Notes under the pieces: generated by a model
Seen by the model: the letters and a program-made list of their open reading frames with translations, nothing else
The model's database searches: none
What the model was told of the DNA's origin: nothing
Shown: one piece after another, positions 24,049-32,207 of the stretch
Layout: every line of letters begins with the position of its first letter
How positions within the stretch are numbered: the first letter of the stretch is position 1
Position numbers and translations under genes: made by a program
NCBI GenBank assembly: GCA_021838585.1
Contig: JAKCDE010000012.1
Span: 1-33,834, forward strand
Length of the DNA: 33,834 nt
Source: Nitrospirota bacterium
GTDB taxonomy: Bacteria > Nitrospirota_A > Leptospirillia > Leptospirillales > Leptospirillaceae
Direction of reading: 5' to 3'

Positions 24049-25797
24049 ATGGAGACCAGGAAGATCGAAACGGATCTGTTGATCATCGGGGGCGGAACGG
24101 CCGGGTGCTATGCTGCCATCATCGCCAGACGGGAAAACCCCGAGCAGTCTGTCCTTGTCGTGGACAAAGCCCATATCGATCGCTCGGGGTGCCTTGCCGG
24201 CGGCATGAATGCGATCAACGCCTACATCAACCCGGGAGAAACAGTCGATTCCTTCGTGGAGTATGTCCGGATGGACGCGATGGGCATTCTCAGGGAAGAT
24301 CTGGTCCGTTCCCAGGCGGCACTCTTTCGGGAGGTTGTCGAAACGGTCGAGGCGATGGGTCTTCCCATCGTGAAGGACCCTGACGGAAAGTATTCGCCGC
24401 GCGGTCGCTGGAACATCAAGATCCACGGAGAATCCCTGAAGCCAATCCTGGCCCGGGAAGTCCGGAAATCCGGTGCCGACGTCTTGAACCGCGTCGTCGT
24501 GACCAATCTCATCGTGAAGGATGGCGCTGTCCACGGAGCCTATGGATTCGGCCTCTCCGACGGAGTTTTCTATGTCATCTCTTCCCGAAAAACTCTAGTG
24601 GCGACCGGTGGAGCCTCCGGACTCTATCGTCCCAACAACGAAGGACAGGCCCGGCACAAGATGTGGTACTCCCCCTTCAATACCGGAGCGGGTTATGCCA
24701 TCGGGATCCGGGCGGGGGCGGAGATGACGAGCTTCGAACATCGCTTCATCGCGCTCAGGACCAAGGACACGATCGCGCCAACAGGAACGCTCGCCCTGGG
24801 TTTCGGCGCCCCCCAGGTCAACGCGAAGGGGGAGGAGTTCATGAAGATCCGGTGGGCCGGTTCCGGAGGCGAGGGGGCGCCGACCCCGCTCCGTCTCGAG
24901 GGACCGCTCCGCGAGATCGCAGCCGGAAACGGTCCCTGTTTCATGGATACCCGACATCTGACCAAGGGAGACCTCAAACGGTTGTACGAGGCCTACCTGG
25001 ACATGTACCCCAACACGGTCCTCTACTGGGCGGCCAACCGGATCGATCTCACCACGAGCCCGGTGGAAATCTGTGGAACGGAACCCTATCTGGTCGGGGG
25101 CCATTGCCAAGCCGGTTACTGGGTCGATGTGGACCGGAAGACAACCCTCGAAAACCTCTTTGCGGCAGGGGATGTGGCGGGAGGGGCCCCCTACAAGTTT
25201 GTCAGCGGGTGCTTCGCCGAAGGGGCGATCGCGGCCCGCGCCGCGGCCCGGGAAATCCGGATGGAGTCGAAGCCCATCCGGACCCCCGACACGGAGGAGA
25301 TTGTTCGGGAAAGGGAGCGGACCTTCCGCTGGAAGGGAGGGGCTCCCGCGGGATCGAGCCGCATCCGTCCCGACGAGGCCGAGGCGAGGCTGCAGAAGGT
25401 CATGGACGAGTATGCCGGCGGAATCCGGACCTCTTATGCCATGAACGAAGCCGCCCTTGTCATGGCCCGTCAAAAACTGTCCGAGCTTGTCGATGACCTC
25501 TCCCGGATCACTGCGGAGGATGAGCATGCGCTGATGCTGGCCCACGAAGTGGCCGACCGCGTGGATGTGGCTCAGGTCCTCGTGGCCCACCTTCTGGCCC
25601 GGAAAGAGACACGCTGGCCCGGATTCCAGAGCCGTCAGGATTTTCCCGAAAGCGACCGGCGCTATGAGCACTTCATCAACTCCGTGGCGTTGGCCTCGGG
25701 AGAAATCCGGATCATCCATCGAACGCTCGAGGGTGACGAAATCGCGTGGAGCGAACCCGGTGTGCCGGATGAAGAGAAGACCCTCCAGGGTGTTTGA
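24049..25797 (+). CDS. aprA: Adenylylsulfate (APS) reductase alpha subunit-like flavoprotein
   Basis: This is predicted to reduce APS to sulfite and AMP in the cytoplasm, using FAD and electrons from AprB. The 582-residue protein has the FAD-binding loop IIGGGTAGCYAA near residue 12 and AHIDRSGCLAGGMNAIN. It also has a substrate-site region MTSFEHRFIALRTKD and EPYLVGGHCQAGYWVD with a conserved-type His. LENLFAAGDVAGG forms the second FAD-binding segment. It belongs to the fumarate reductase/aspartate oxidase superfamily. The APS reductase assignment comes from these motifs and from being followed by a two-cluster ferredoxin (aprB) and sat. It is shorter than classical dissimilatory AprA (about 620-660), so an assimilatory-type enzyme is possible. 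Confidence 0.87.
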   Translation: METRKIETDLLIIGGGTAGCYAAIIARRENPEQSVLVVDKAHIDRSGCLAGGMNAINAYINPGETVDSFVEYVRMDAMGILREDLVRSQAALFREVVETVEAMGLPIVKDPDGKYSPRGRWNIKIHGESLKPILAREVRKSGADVLNRVVVTNLIVKDGAVHGAYGFGLSDGVFYVISSRKTLVATGGASGLYRPNNEGQARHKMWYSPFNTGAGYAIGIRAGAEMTSFEHRFIALRTKDTIAPTGTLALGFGAPQVNAKGEEFMKIRWAGSGGEGAPTPLRLEGPLREIAAGNGPCFMDTRHLTKGDLKRLYEAYLDMYPNTVLYWAANRIDLTTSPVEICGTEPYLVGGHCQAGYWVDVDRKTTLENLFAAGDVAGGAPYKFVSGCFAEGAIAARAAAREIRMESKPIRTPDTEEIVRERERTFRWKGGAPAGSSRIRPDEAEARLQKVMDEYAGGIRTSYAMNEAALVMARQKLSELVDDLSRITAEDEHALMLAHEVADRVDVAQVLVAHLLARKETRWPGFQSRQDFPESDRRYEHFINSVALASGEIRIIHRTLEGDEIAWSEPGVPDEEKTLQGV

Positions 25798-25835
25798 GCC
25801 ATTCTTGAGACCGTTCGTCAGCGAAAGGATATGAA

Positions 25836-26183
25836 ATGGGAATCGCCATCAGCGACAGTCTGTGTCATGGATGCAAGAAATTGCCGGAGGCCCGGTGCGT
25901 GGTGGCCTGTCCGGGAAACCTGATCCGGATGGACCCGTCAGGGTCTCTCGCGGTGATGCGGGAGCAGGCCGACTGCTGGGACTGCTACGCCTGCGTCAAG
26001 ATGTGTCCGGTGGGGGCCATCGACATCGTCCTGCCCTACGAACTGGCCGGACGTGAGGCGAGGCTCGTGCCGAAACTCAGGAGGGAGTCGATCCGGTGGA
26101 CGCTTTCGGTCGCGGGCGAATCCGACCAGACTTTCGAACTGGCCACCCGGGTTCCTGAAGAGCTTCTCGAGACGGAGCCCTGA
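25836..26183 (+). CDS. aprB: APS reductase beta subunit-like ferredoxin (two [4Fe-4S] clusters)
   Basis: This is the electron-transfer partner of AprA. The 115-residue protein has eight cysteines in two ferredoxin-like sets: Cys10, 13, 21 and 25 (CHGC, ARCVVACPGN), and Cys47, 50, 53 and 57 (CWDCYACVKMCP). The second set resembles the AprB core. The C-terminal tail is shorter than in classical AprB (about 145-150 residues), where it wraps around AprA. The ATG follows AAAGGA. It is 38 bases after aprA. Confidence 0.9.
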   Translation: MGIAISDSLCHGCKKLPEARCVVACPGNLIRMDPSGSLAVMREQADCWDCYACVKMCPVGAIDIVLPYELAGREARLVPKLRRESIRWTLSVAGESDQTFELATRVPEELLETEP

Positions 26184-26214
26184 GTCCACCCCAAATCCTA
26201 AAGAAGGAGTCGCG

Positions 26215-27411
26215 ATGTTTCTTTCAGTCCCTCACGGAGGACGGCTCGTCACCTCGACCGTCTCCCGATCCGCCCGCCCGGAAATGGTTCGGGCCTATGC
26301 CAATCGGCCGTCCATACGCCTCACTCCCAGGGAGATATCCGACCTGGGTCTGATCGCGGTCGGAGCCGTGAGTCCGCTCGACGGGTTCATGGATGAAAAA
26401 ACCTATCATTCCGTGGTGGAGCGCATGCGGCTCCCCGACGGTCTTGTCTTTCCCCTTCCGATCGTTCTTCCCGTTCCCGAAAAAGAATTCCGGTCCCTCC
26501 GGATCGGGGAGGTGGTGCGACTCGTGGACGGCGACGACCGGCTCCTGGGAATTCTGACGGTCTCCGATCTCTTTCGTCGGGACCTCTCCTGGGAGGCTCG
26601 GGAAGTCTACAAGACGACCGATCCGGCCCATCCGGGGGTCGCGGCGCTCGAACGGCTTGGCACCCCCTATGCCGTGGGGGGCAAGGTCAGCGTCTTTGAC
26701 GATTGGGCGGAAGGACCCTTTTCGGAGTTCCATCTTACCCCCACCGCCTCCCGGGGGCTTTTCGAGGAGCTGGGATGGCAGACCGTGGTCGGATTCCAGA
26801 CTCGGAATCCCATCCATCGGGCCCATGAATACATCCAGAAGTGCTCGCTCGAAATTGTCGACGGCCTGTTCCTTCATCCCTTGGTCGGAGAGACCAAGGA
26901 AGACGATGTTCCCGCAAAGGTGCGCATGGACTGCTATCAGGTCTTGCTCGAACGGTACTATCCGAAGACCCGGGTCGTGCTCGGAGTCTTTCCGGGGGCC
27001 ATGAGGTACGCTGGGCCGAGAGAGGCCCTGTTTCACGCCCTGGTCCGGAAGAACTACGGGTGCACCCATTTCATCGTCGGTCGGGATCACGCCGGCGTCG
27101 GAAGCTACTATGGCCCCTTCGAAGCCCATGCCCTCCTGCGGCAGTTTTCTTTCGATGAACTGGGGATCATTCCCATCTTCTTCGACACCGCCTACTATTG
27201 TCGGACATGCGAAGGGATGGTGTCCCACAAAACCTGCGGCCATGATGAAAAATCCCACGTCCTCCTGTCCGGAACAAGGGTGCGCCAGATGCTCCGGGAG
27301 GGATCACCGCCTCCTCCCGAAATGACGCGACCGGAAGTCGCCGCAGTTCTGATCGGCCACTACAGGAAAAAAGAGGAGCAGGTGCCGGTCACGGCGGAAG
27401 GAGTGCGTTAA
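26215..27411 (+). CDS. sat: Sulfate adenylyltransferase (ATP sulfurylase)
   Basis: Sat makes APS from sulfate and ATP, or runs in reverse to make ATP. The 398-residue protein is the homo-oligomeric Sat type, not CysDN. It has QTRNPIHRAHEY (195-206), GRDHAGVG (289-296) and a zinc-binding-like set Cys329, Cys332, Cys341 and His343 (CRTCEG, KTCGH). The ATG at 26215 follows AAGGAG at good spacing; the frame is open upstream but overlaps aprB. There is no APS-kinase domain, so the product APS is expected to go to AprAB. No sulfite reductase gene lies in this window, so the end of the pathway cannot be judged here. Confidence 0.96.
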   Translation: MFLSVPHGGRLVTSTVSRSARPEMVRAYANRPSIRLTPREISDLGLIAVGAVSPLDGFMDEKTYHSVVERMRLPDGLVFPLPIVLPVPEKEFRSLRIGEVVRLVDGDDRLLGILTVSDLFRRDLSWEAREVYKTTDPAHPGVAALERLGTPYAVGGKVSVFDDWAEGPFSEFHLTPTASRGLFEELGWQTVVGFQTRNPIHRAHEYIQKCSLEIVDGLFLHPLVGETKEDDVPAKVRMDCYQVLLERYYPKTRVVLGVFPGAMRYAGPREALFHALVRKNYGCTHFIVGRDHAGVGSYYGPFEAHALLRQFSFDELGIIPIFFDTAYYCRTCEGMVSHKTCGHDEKSHVLLSGTRVRQMLREGSPPPPEMTRPEVAAVLIGHYRKKEEQVPVTAEGVR

Positions 27412-27424
27412 ACGAAGAAGAAGA

Positions 27425-27799
27425 TCAGGAGGCGGAGGATTCGGAAAGCCGCTTTGCGAGACGTCTCAGGAGGCTTTGATCCGGCTTGGCAAGGTTTCCC
27501 ATATAGAGTAATTCGGTGGAGCGATCATAGGATCCGGCCGGCTCGGCGACGAAAGGAGCCTCCTTCACCGGGCCCCGCAACAGAAAGTCGACGGAGACGT
27601 TTCCGAGGGTCGACAGCTTCAGAAGGATTTCGACGGGGGGTGTGCGCATCCCCCGTTCATATCGCGACACCTCCACCTGTGTCACCCCGATCTTCCCGGC
27701 GAATTCACGCTGGGAAATCTTTCCGCGAATGCCCCGAATGCGTTGACCCATCGCCTTCGTGTCCCAGTTGACCTCGAGTCCATTCTGGTTTATATTCAA
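27425..27799 (-). CDS. XRE-family helix-turn-helix regulator
   Basis: This is a predicted DNA-binding regulator. The 124-residue product has a Cro/CI-type helix-turn-helix (MGQRIRGIRGKISQREFAG, then IGVTQVEVSRYERGMRTP, about residues 17-54). A short C-terminal region of unknown role ends in a basic helix. The start is a TTG at 27799; an ATG at 27751 is an alternative with a poor ribosome-binding site. It faces away from another small helix-turn-helix gene across a short AT-rich region with a perfect dyad. Its stop is 13 bases from the sat stop (convergent). Confidence 0.8.
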   Translation of the reverse strand: MNINQNGLEVNWDTKAMGQRIRGIRGKISQREFAGKIGVTQVEVSRYERGMRTPPVEILLKLSTLGNVSVDFLLRGPVKEAPFVAEPAGSYDRSTELLYMGNLAKPDQSLLRRLAKRLSESSAS

Positions 27800-27810
27800 C
27801 GCTGAAATAC

Positions 27811-27824
27811 CTTATAGGTATAAG
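27811..27824. promoter_or_regulatory. Perfect dyad between divergent regulator genes
   Basis: CTTATA-GG-TATAAG is a perfect 6+2+6 inverted repeat 11 bases upstream of the XRE gene start and 41 bases before the opposite gene. The surrounding sequence is AT-rich (TATAAGTTTTATTTAATATT), so promoter -10 boxes for both genes may overlap it. It is a likely operator for one or both regulators. Confidence 0.5.
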
Positions 27825-27865
27825 TTTTATTTAATATTTCATAACCCTTCAGCGGATTATAGAAG

Positions 27866-28117
27866 TTGGACGAGGAAACGGTCAAGGAAGTGAAGATCGC
27901 GCTGATACGGAGAGAATGGACCCAGGGCGATCTGTCTTTCCATATCGGGGTGTCTCAGGCATATCTGAGTCTTATTCTGAACGGACGGCGTGAGGTTCCC
28001 TGGATCGAGCAAAGGGTATTAACGGCGCTGGGGCTGCAAGAAAGGCCCAGCGGATCTCAGCGGGGGAACGGACCCGAAAAAAGGAGACGGAACCGGGGGC
28101 GGGTCGCCGCGACATAG
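27866..28117 (+). CDS. Small helix-turn-helix protein
   Basis: The 83-residue product has a likely helix-turn-helix core (IALIRREWTQGDLSFHIG, then VSQAYLSLILNGRREVP). This resembles short phage-type or XRE regulators. A very basic tail follows (EKRRRNRGRVAAT). The start is TTG at 27866 with a weak ribosome-binding site; a GTG at codon 9, preceded by AAGGAA, is an alternative. The last 60 bases overlap the convergent helicase gene, so the basic tail may be fortuitous coding. Confidence 0.6.
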   Translation: MDEETVKEVKIALIRREWTQGDLSFHIGVSQAYLSLILNGRREVPWIEQRVLTALGLQERPSGSQRGNGPEKRRRNRGRVAAT

Positions 28118-29445
28118 AGGGCCCGGACGAAGGCCCTGTCCTCCCTGAAGCGGTTGAGATCGGTCCAGTCGACAATCACTGAATCGAACGTGCTTCCCTG
28201 GGCCTTGAAGACTGTCGTCGCGTAACCGTGTCTCAACGGTGCGAAGGCTCTTTTCAGGCTCCAGGTCTTTCCGGAAAGGGCGGCGATCGCCTTTCGGTCC
28301 GCCCCTCCCGCCTCTTTCAATGTCCGGATTTCCCGAAAATGATCGTCGACGGTTTTCTGGTGGCGAACCGCGTCATCGGGGACCAGCACAGAAAAATCCC
28401 CTCCCGTTTCATCCTCGAGAAAGACCCTGTGGGCTGGAATCTCCGGATAGTCGGGGTGCCTTTCGGGAAATATCTCGAGGACCGTCAAGGTTTCCCCCGC
28501 CGGCAGAACCCTGAGCTCCCCTTCCGAGGTCTTGACCCCCGTTGTCTCATGCAGAAGGACCTGTTCATGGATGGCGAAGGGGGTGGAGAGCGCTCCGTAT
28601 TCACTATGATAGAGAAGCGCGTTGTAGTGTTCGACGCGCCGGTTCGTGTAAGCCAGGATGCGGACGTTGTCCCCTCTTTTGCCAAGAGTTGCGGCCCACC
28701 GGCCGGCCTCCTTGCTTCCCCCCGGAATCCAAAGAAGCTTTCCTGTATGGGAATCGTCTGCCGGCACGAGGTCTTCAAGATTATTGAAGAGGGAGAGGGG
28801 GGTCGGACGGCCGCTCTCGGGCGTCCAGCTCAAAAGGCTCTGGGTCAGAAGATGGACGGGATGGTCTCCGGTCTGGCGATGGACCCGGTCGAGGGAGAGT
28901 GTGGGATAGGAGCGGGCAAAGACCGGTGGGGTCTCGAGGTGAATGGAATCGACCGGAGGAAGCTGATAGGGATCGCCGACGAACAGAATCCGGGCCGATC
29001 CTCTCGCCATGTCGAGCGATTTGAGAAGATCGGCGCCTACGAGAGAGCATTCGTCGACGATGATCCAGTCGAAGTGCGAAAGGTCCGGTGCAGGGCCGGG
29101 CGTGATGGAAAAGGAGCCGTCCTCGTTCTCGGAAAGCCTAAGACCCAGGATGGAGTGAAGGGTGGTGAAAAGAAGCGGGGAGCCGTGAGAGCCAAAATCG
29201 CCCGTCGTCTCCCGGAGAACCCGGAGGGCCTTGTGGGTCGGGGCGGTGATGGCGACCGAGAGTCCCCGGCTGATGGCGGCCTTCAGAAAGGAGGCCGTCA
29301 GCGTGGTTTTTCCGGAGCCTGCCGGTCCGGAGAGAATGATGGACGATATTTCCGGATGGTCGAGGAGACCTAGGAGCGAGGCTTGCGGAGCGCTGGAATC
29401 CGGGACCCACGTTTTCGGAGAGGGCCAGACCGATCGGAAGGACAT
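28057..29445 (-). CDS. SF1B helicase, RecD/Dda-like
   Basis: This is predicted to be a 5'-to-3' DNA helicase. The 462-residue protein has Walker A GPAGSGKT (40-47), motif Ib-like ITAPTHKALRVL, Walker B IIVDECSLVG (128-137), motif III FVGDPYQLPPV and VHRQTGDHP. The UvrD_C_2-like end has HGYATTVFKAQGSTFDSVIV and LYVAATRPRFRLLF. Its length is close to phage T4 Dda and much shorter than RecD2, since there is no long N-terminal domain. The ATG at 29445 was chosen because upstream sequence overlaps the preceding gene. It is the last gene after ettA and the amidotransferase gene on this strand and overlaps the convergent small regulator. Confidence 0.88.
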   Translation of the reverse strand: MSFRSVWPSPKTWVPDSSAPQASLLGLLDHPEISSIILSGPAGSGKTTLTASFLKAAISRGLSVAITAPTHKALRVLRETTGDFGSHGSPLLFTTLHSILGLRLSENEDGSFSITPGPAPDLSHFDWIIVDECSLVGADLLKSLDMARGSARILFVGDPYQLPPVDSIHLETPPVFARSYPTLSLDRVHRQTGDHPVHLLTQSLLSWTPESGRPTPLSLFNNLEDLVPADDSHTGKLLWIPGGSKEAGRWAATLGKRGDNVRILAYTNRRVEHYNALLYHSEYGALSTPFAIHEQVLLHETTGVKTSEGELRVLPAGETLTVLEIFPERHPDYPEIPAHRVFLEDETGGDFSVLVPDDAVRHQKTVDDHFREIRTLKEAGGADRKAIAALSGKTWSLKRAFAPLRHGYATTVFKAQGSTFDSVIVDWTDLNRFREDRAFVRALYVAATRPRFRLLFSGPFPR

Positions 29446-29455
29446 CGGGGGACCG

Positions 29456-30178
29456 TCAGCCGAGACCCGCCTCGGAGAGCCATCGGGAAAAGAAGGCCCT
29501 GGCTCTGGATTCCAGATCCGGTCCGAGGGTCTGTGTCTGGTGTCTGAGGAGAGGGAGATCGATTTTCCGGGTGGCGAGCTCAAAGGCATGACCAAGAAGC
29601 CAGCGCTCGAAATCGCGCGCCCGGATCTCAGGGTGGAACTGAAGAGCCAGTCCGAAATGTTCGATCCGGAAGGCCTGGTGGGGGACCAAGGCAGTTCTTG
29701 CAAGACTGGGAATCCCCTCAGGAAGGTCGAATGTGTCGCCATGCCAGTGCAGCATGGGATTCCCGTCTCCCAGAAGAGCGAGAGGGGTTTGTCGTCCCTC
29801 TTCGGTGAGTGCGAGGGGAGCCCACCCGATCTCCTGTGTTCCCGACGGATAGACGCGGGCACCCAGGGCCCTGGCCATCAGTTGGGCTCCCAGGCAGATG
29901 CCGACAATGGGCTTCCTGAGGGAAAGACGATCCCTGATATAGGCAATCTCTTCCGGAATGTGGGGATACAGATCCTCTTCGTAAACACCGAAGGGGCCTC
30001 CCAGGACCACCACCAGATCCGGTTCCCCGGGATCGGGCAGCCGGGTCGAGGGAAGGGCCGGCTCGGCCGTCCGGAGTCGGAACCCTCGGCTTTCCAGGAG
30101 GTCTCCCAGGGTCCCGGGATCCTCGAAGGCAAGATGGGACAGAACCAACGCCGTCCGGGGAGACATAGGCGAGTTCAT
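29456..30178 (-). CDS. Class I glutamine amidotransferase-like protein
   Basis: This is a GMP-synthase-like GATase1 domain standing alone. The 240-residue product has the nucleophile Cys95 in GICLGAQLMA and the catalytic pair His182/Glu184 in LQFHPEIRAR. An oxyanion-loop-like VVVLGGPFGVYE lies near residue 60. Proteins of this kind include stand-alone amidotransferases and gamma-glutamyl hydrolase-like enzymes, so the substrate cannot be assigned. The ATG at 30178 overlaps the ettA stop (ATGA), implying coupling. Confidence 0.88.
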   Translation of the reverse strand: MNSPMSPRTALVLSHLAFEDPGTLGDLLESRGFRLRTAEPALPSTRLPDPGEPDLVVVLGGPFGVYEEDLYPHIPEEIAYIRDRLSLRKPIVGICLGAQLMARALGARVYPSGTQEIGWAPLALTEEGRQTPLALLGDGNPMLHWHGDTFDLPEGIPSLARTALVPHQAFRIEHFGLALQFHPEIRARDFERWLLGHAFELATRKIDLPLLRHQTQTLGPDLESRARAFFSRWLSEAGLG

Positions 30179-31842
30179 CGGTGGATCGGCTTGAAGCGAA
30201 GGCGATGGGGCTTGGCCCCTTCCGTTCCAAGCCGTCTGCGTTTGTCGGATTCGTATTCCTGATAGTTGCCGGCGAAAAAGGTCACGGCCGATTCTCCCTC
30301 GAAGGCCAGGATATGCGTCGCGATCCGGTCGAGGAACCAGCGGTCGTGGGAGATGACCAGGACGCACCCGGCGAATTCGAGGAGGGCGTCCTCGAGGGCC
30401 CGGAGGGTTTCGACGTCGAGGTCGTTGGAAGGCTCGTCAAGAAGCAGGACATTTCCTCCCGAAATGAGCGTCTTCGCAAGGTGCAGACGCCCCCTTTCTC
30501 CGCCGGAGAGCGTTCCCACGATTTTTTGCTGGTCGGGACCCTTGAAGTTGAAACGGCCGATATAGGCCCGTGACGGGGTTTCGTATCGTCCCACGGTCAG
30601 GACGTCGGATCCCCCCGAGATTTCATCGAAGACGGTCTTGTCCTTCGAGAGACTCTCCCGGGACTGGTCGACATAGGAGAGTCGCACCGATTGTCCGATC
30701 CGGATTTCTCCGGAGTCGGGGGTCTCCTTTCCGGTGATCATCCGGAAGAGCGTCGATTTTCCGGCCCCGTTGGGTCCGATGATGCCGACGATCGCCCCGG
30801 GTGGAATCGTAAACGAGAGATGGTCGATCAGAAGCCTGTCGCCATAGCCCTTCGAGACGTCGCGGAATTCGATGACCTGCTCTCCGAGGCGCTCGGCCAC
30901 CGGTATGAAGATTTCCTGGGTTTCGTTTCTTTTCTGATATTCCTGGGAGGAAAGCTCGTCGAAGCGCGACATGCGGGCCTTGGATTTGGCCTGCCGTCCC
31001 TTGGGATTCTGTCGCACCCATTCGAGTTCCTGTTTCATGGCCTTGATCCGGGCCGACTCCTGTCGCGACTCGACCTCCAGGCGGGCCTCCTTCTGTTCGA
31101 GCCAGGAGCTGTAGTTGCCTTTCCAGGGGATTCCCGATCCCCGGTCGAGTTCCAGGATCCATTCGGCGGCGTTGTCCAGAAAGTACCGATCGTGGGTGAC
31201 GGCGACGACCGTCCCGGGGAATTTCTGGAGGAACTGCTCGAGCCAGTCCACCGATTCGGCATCCAGATGGTTGGTCGGCTCATCGAGAAGAAGCATGTCA
31301 GGGTTTGAGAGAAGGAGCCGGCAAAGGGCCACCCGCCTCTTTTCTCCGCCGGAGAGGGTCTCGATTCTGGCCTCCCATGGAGGGAGACGAAGCGCATCGG
31401 CGGCAACTTCCATCTTTTGTTCCATGTTGTGGCCGTCTCCGGTCGCGATGACCGCCTCGAGCCGGGCCTGCTCCTTGGCCAGGGCATCGAAGTCCGCCCC
31501 GGGCTCCGCATAGGCGGCGTAAACCTCCTCGAGTTTCTTGTGGGCCTCGAACAGCTCTCCCAGACCTTCCTCAACCGCGCCGCGGACCGTCATCTTCGGA
31601 TCGAGTTCGGGTTCCTGGGGAAGATAGCCGATGCGGATGCCCGGCATCGGGATCGCTTCCCCGAGGATGTCGGTGTCCACCCCCGCCATGATTCGGAGAA
31701 GGGTCGACTTTCCCGAGCCGTTCAAGCCCAGAACTCCGATCTTCGCTCCCGGCAGAAAGCTCAGGGAGATATCCTTGAGGATCTGACGCTTGGGAGGAAC
31801 GATCTTGCCCACGCGGTTCATCGTGAAGACGTATTGTGCCAT
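30175..31842 (-). CDS. ettA: ABC-F protein EttA, energy-dependent translational throttle
   Basis: EttA is a cytoplasmic ABC-F ATPase that binds the ribosomal E site and gates the first elongation step according to ADP/ATP levels. The 555-residue protein has two ATP-binding cassettes: Walker A GLNGSGKST and GPNGAGKST, signatures LSGGEKRR and LSGGERGR, and Walker B LLLDEPTNHLD and LLLDEPSNDLD. A P-site tRNA-interaction linker between them contains WVRQNPKGRQAKSKARMSRF. The length and opening (MAQYVFTMNRVGK) match EttA. The ATG follows AGGAG. Confidence 0.95.
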   Translation of the reverse strand: MAQYVFTMNRVGKIVPPKRQILKDISLSFLPGAKIGVLGLNGSGKSTLLRIMAGVDTDILGEAIPMPGIRIGYLPQEPELDPKMTVRGAVEEGLGELFEAHKKLEEVYAAYAEPGADFDALAKEQARLEAVIATGDGHNMEQKMEVAADALRLPPWEARIETLSGGEKRRVALCRLLLSNPDMLLLDEPTNHLDAESVDWLEQFLQKFPGTVVAVTHDRYFLDNAAEWILELDRGSGIPWKGNYSSWLEQKEARLEVESRQESARIKAMKQELEWVRQNPKGRQAKSKARMSRFDELSSQEYQKRNETQEIFIPVAERLGEQVIEFRDVSKGYGDRLLIDHLSFTIPPGAIVGIIGPNGAGKSTLFRMITGKETPDSGEIRIGQSVRLSYVDQSRESLSKDKTVFDEISGGSDVLTVGRYETPSRAYIGRFNFKGPDQQKIVGTLSGGERGRLHLAKTLISGGNVLLLDEPSNDLDVETLRALEDALLEFAGCVLVISHDRWFLDRIATHILAFEGESAVTFFAGNYQEYESDKRRRLGTEGAKPHRLRFKPIHR

Positions 31843-31908
31843 GGAACTCCTGCCATGAAGAGAAATGTGAAGGGATTCCCGGGAAGCCGGGTTTCTTCCG
31901 AGAAGATT

Positions 31909-31923
31909 CCTCTATGATAGAGG
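31909..31923. promoter_or_regulatory. Inverted repeat upstream of ettA
   Basis: CCTCTA-TGA-TAGAGG is a perfect 6+3+6 dyad about 67 bases before the ettA start, extending to 8 of 9 matching arms (ATTCCTCTA and TAGAGGGAT). On the minus strand it contains TATCAT, a possible -10 box, although no good -35 box is seen. It could be an operator or a small hairpin. Confidence 0.4.
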
Positions 31924-31973
31924 GATTTCCGAAAGAAATCTCGACCCGGTCCATGGTGGATCTGAAATGCCGT

Positions 31974-31999
31974 AAAAGGAAAGGGCTGGCGCTCTTTCC
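31974..31999 (-). terminator. Possible weak terminator after the 43-residue micropeptide gene
   Basis: GGAAAG (31978-31983) pairs with CTTTCC (31994-31999) around a ten-base GC-rich loop and is followed on the minus strand by TTTT. It lies about 30 bases after the micropeptide stop at 32031. Confidence 0.45.
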
Positions 32000-32030
32000 C
32001 CCACAGGAGAGATTCAGGTCTGGGAAGGAT

Positions 32031-32162
32031 TCAGTTTTTTACGAGGAAGATGTTCGCGACCACGACAAGTCCCGCCGTGACCGCGAAGATGGCCAGGACG
32101 ATGGAGACGAGGATCACGGAGCCTGCCAGGATTGGATATTTGTCGATGAATTTTCGCATCAT
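32031..32162 (-). CDS. Single-span membrane micropeptide, 43 residues
   Basis: The ORF begins MMRKFIDKYPILAGSV, continues as one long hydrophobic helix (about residues 12-38, with VILVSIVLAIFAV) and ends FLVKN. A basic N-terminus before the helix predicts an inside-N orientation. AAGGA lies about nine bases before the tandem ATG ATG, and a weak terminator follows. It sits alone between ettA and the outer-membrane protein gene on the same strand. The family is not recognised. Confidence 0.68.
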   Translation of the reverse strand: MMRKFIDKYPILAGSVILVSIVLAIFAVTAGLVVVANIFLVKN

Positions 32163-32207
32163 GATCGATTGTCCTTCTGCATCGTTCCTCCCGGAGATTA
32201 TGAGAAA

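Noticed and set aside
24049..25797. Fumarate reductase, succinate dehydrogenase or aspartate oxidase identity for the flavoprotein
   Set aside because: It is directly followed by a two-cluster ferredoxin subunit and ATP sulfurylase and has AprA-like motifs, so APS reductase is the better call.
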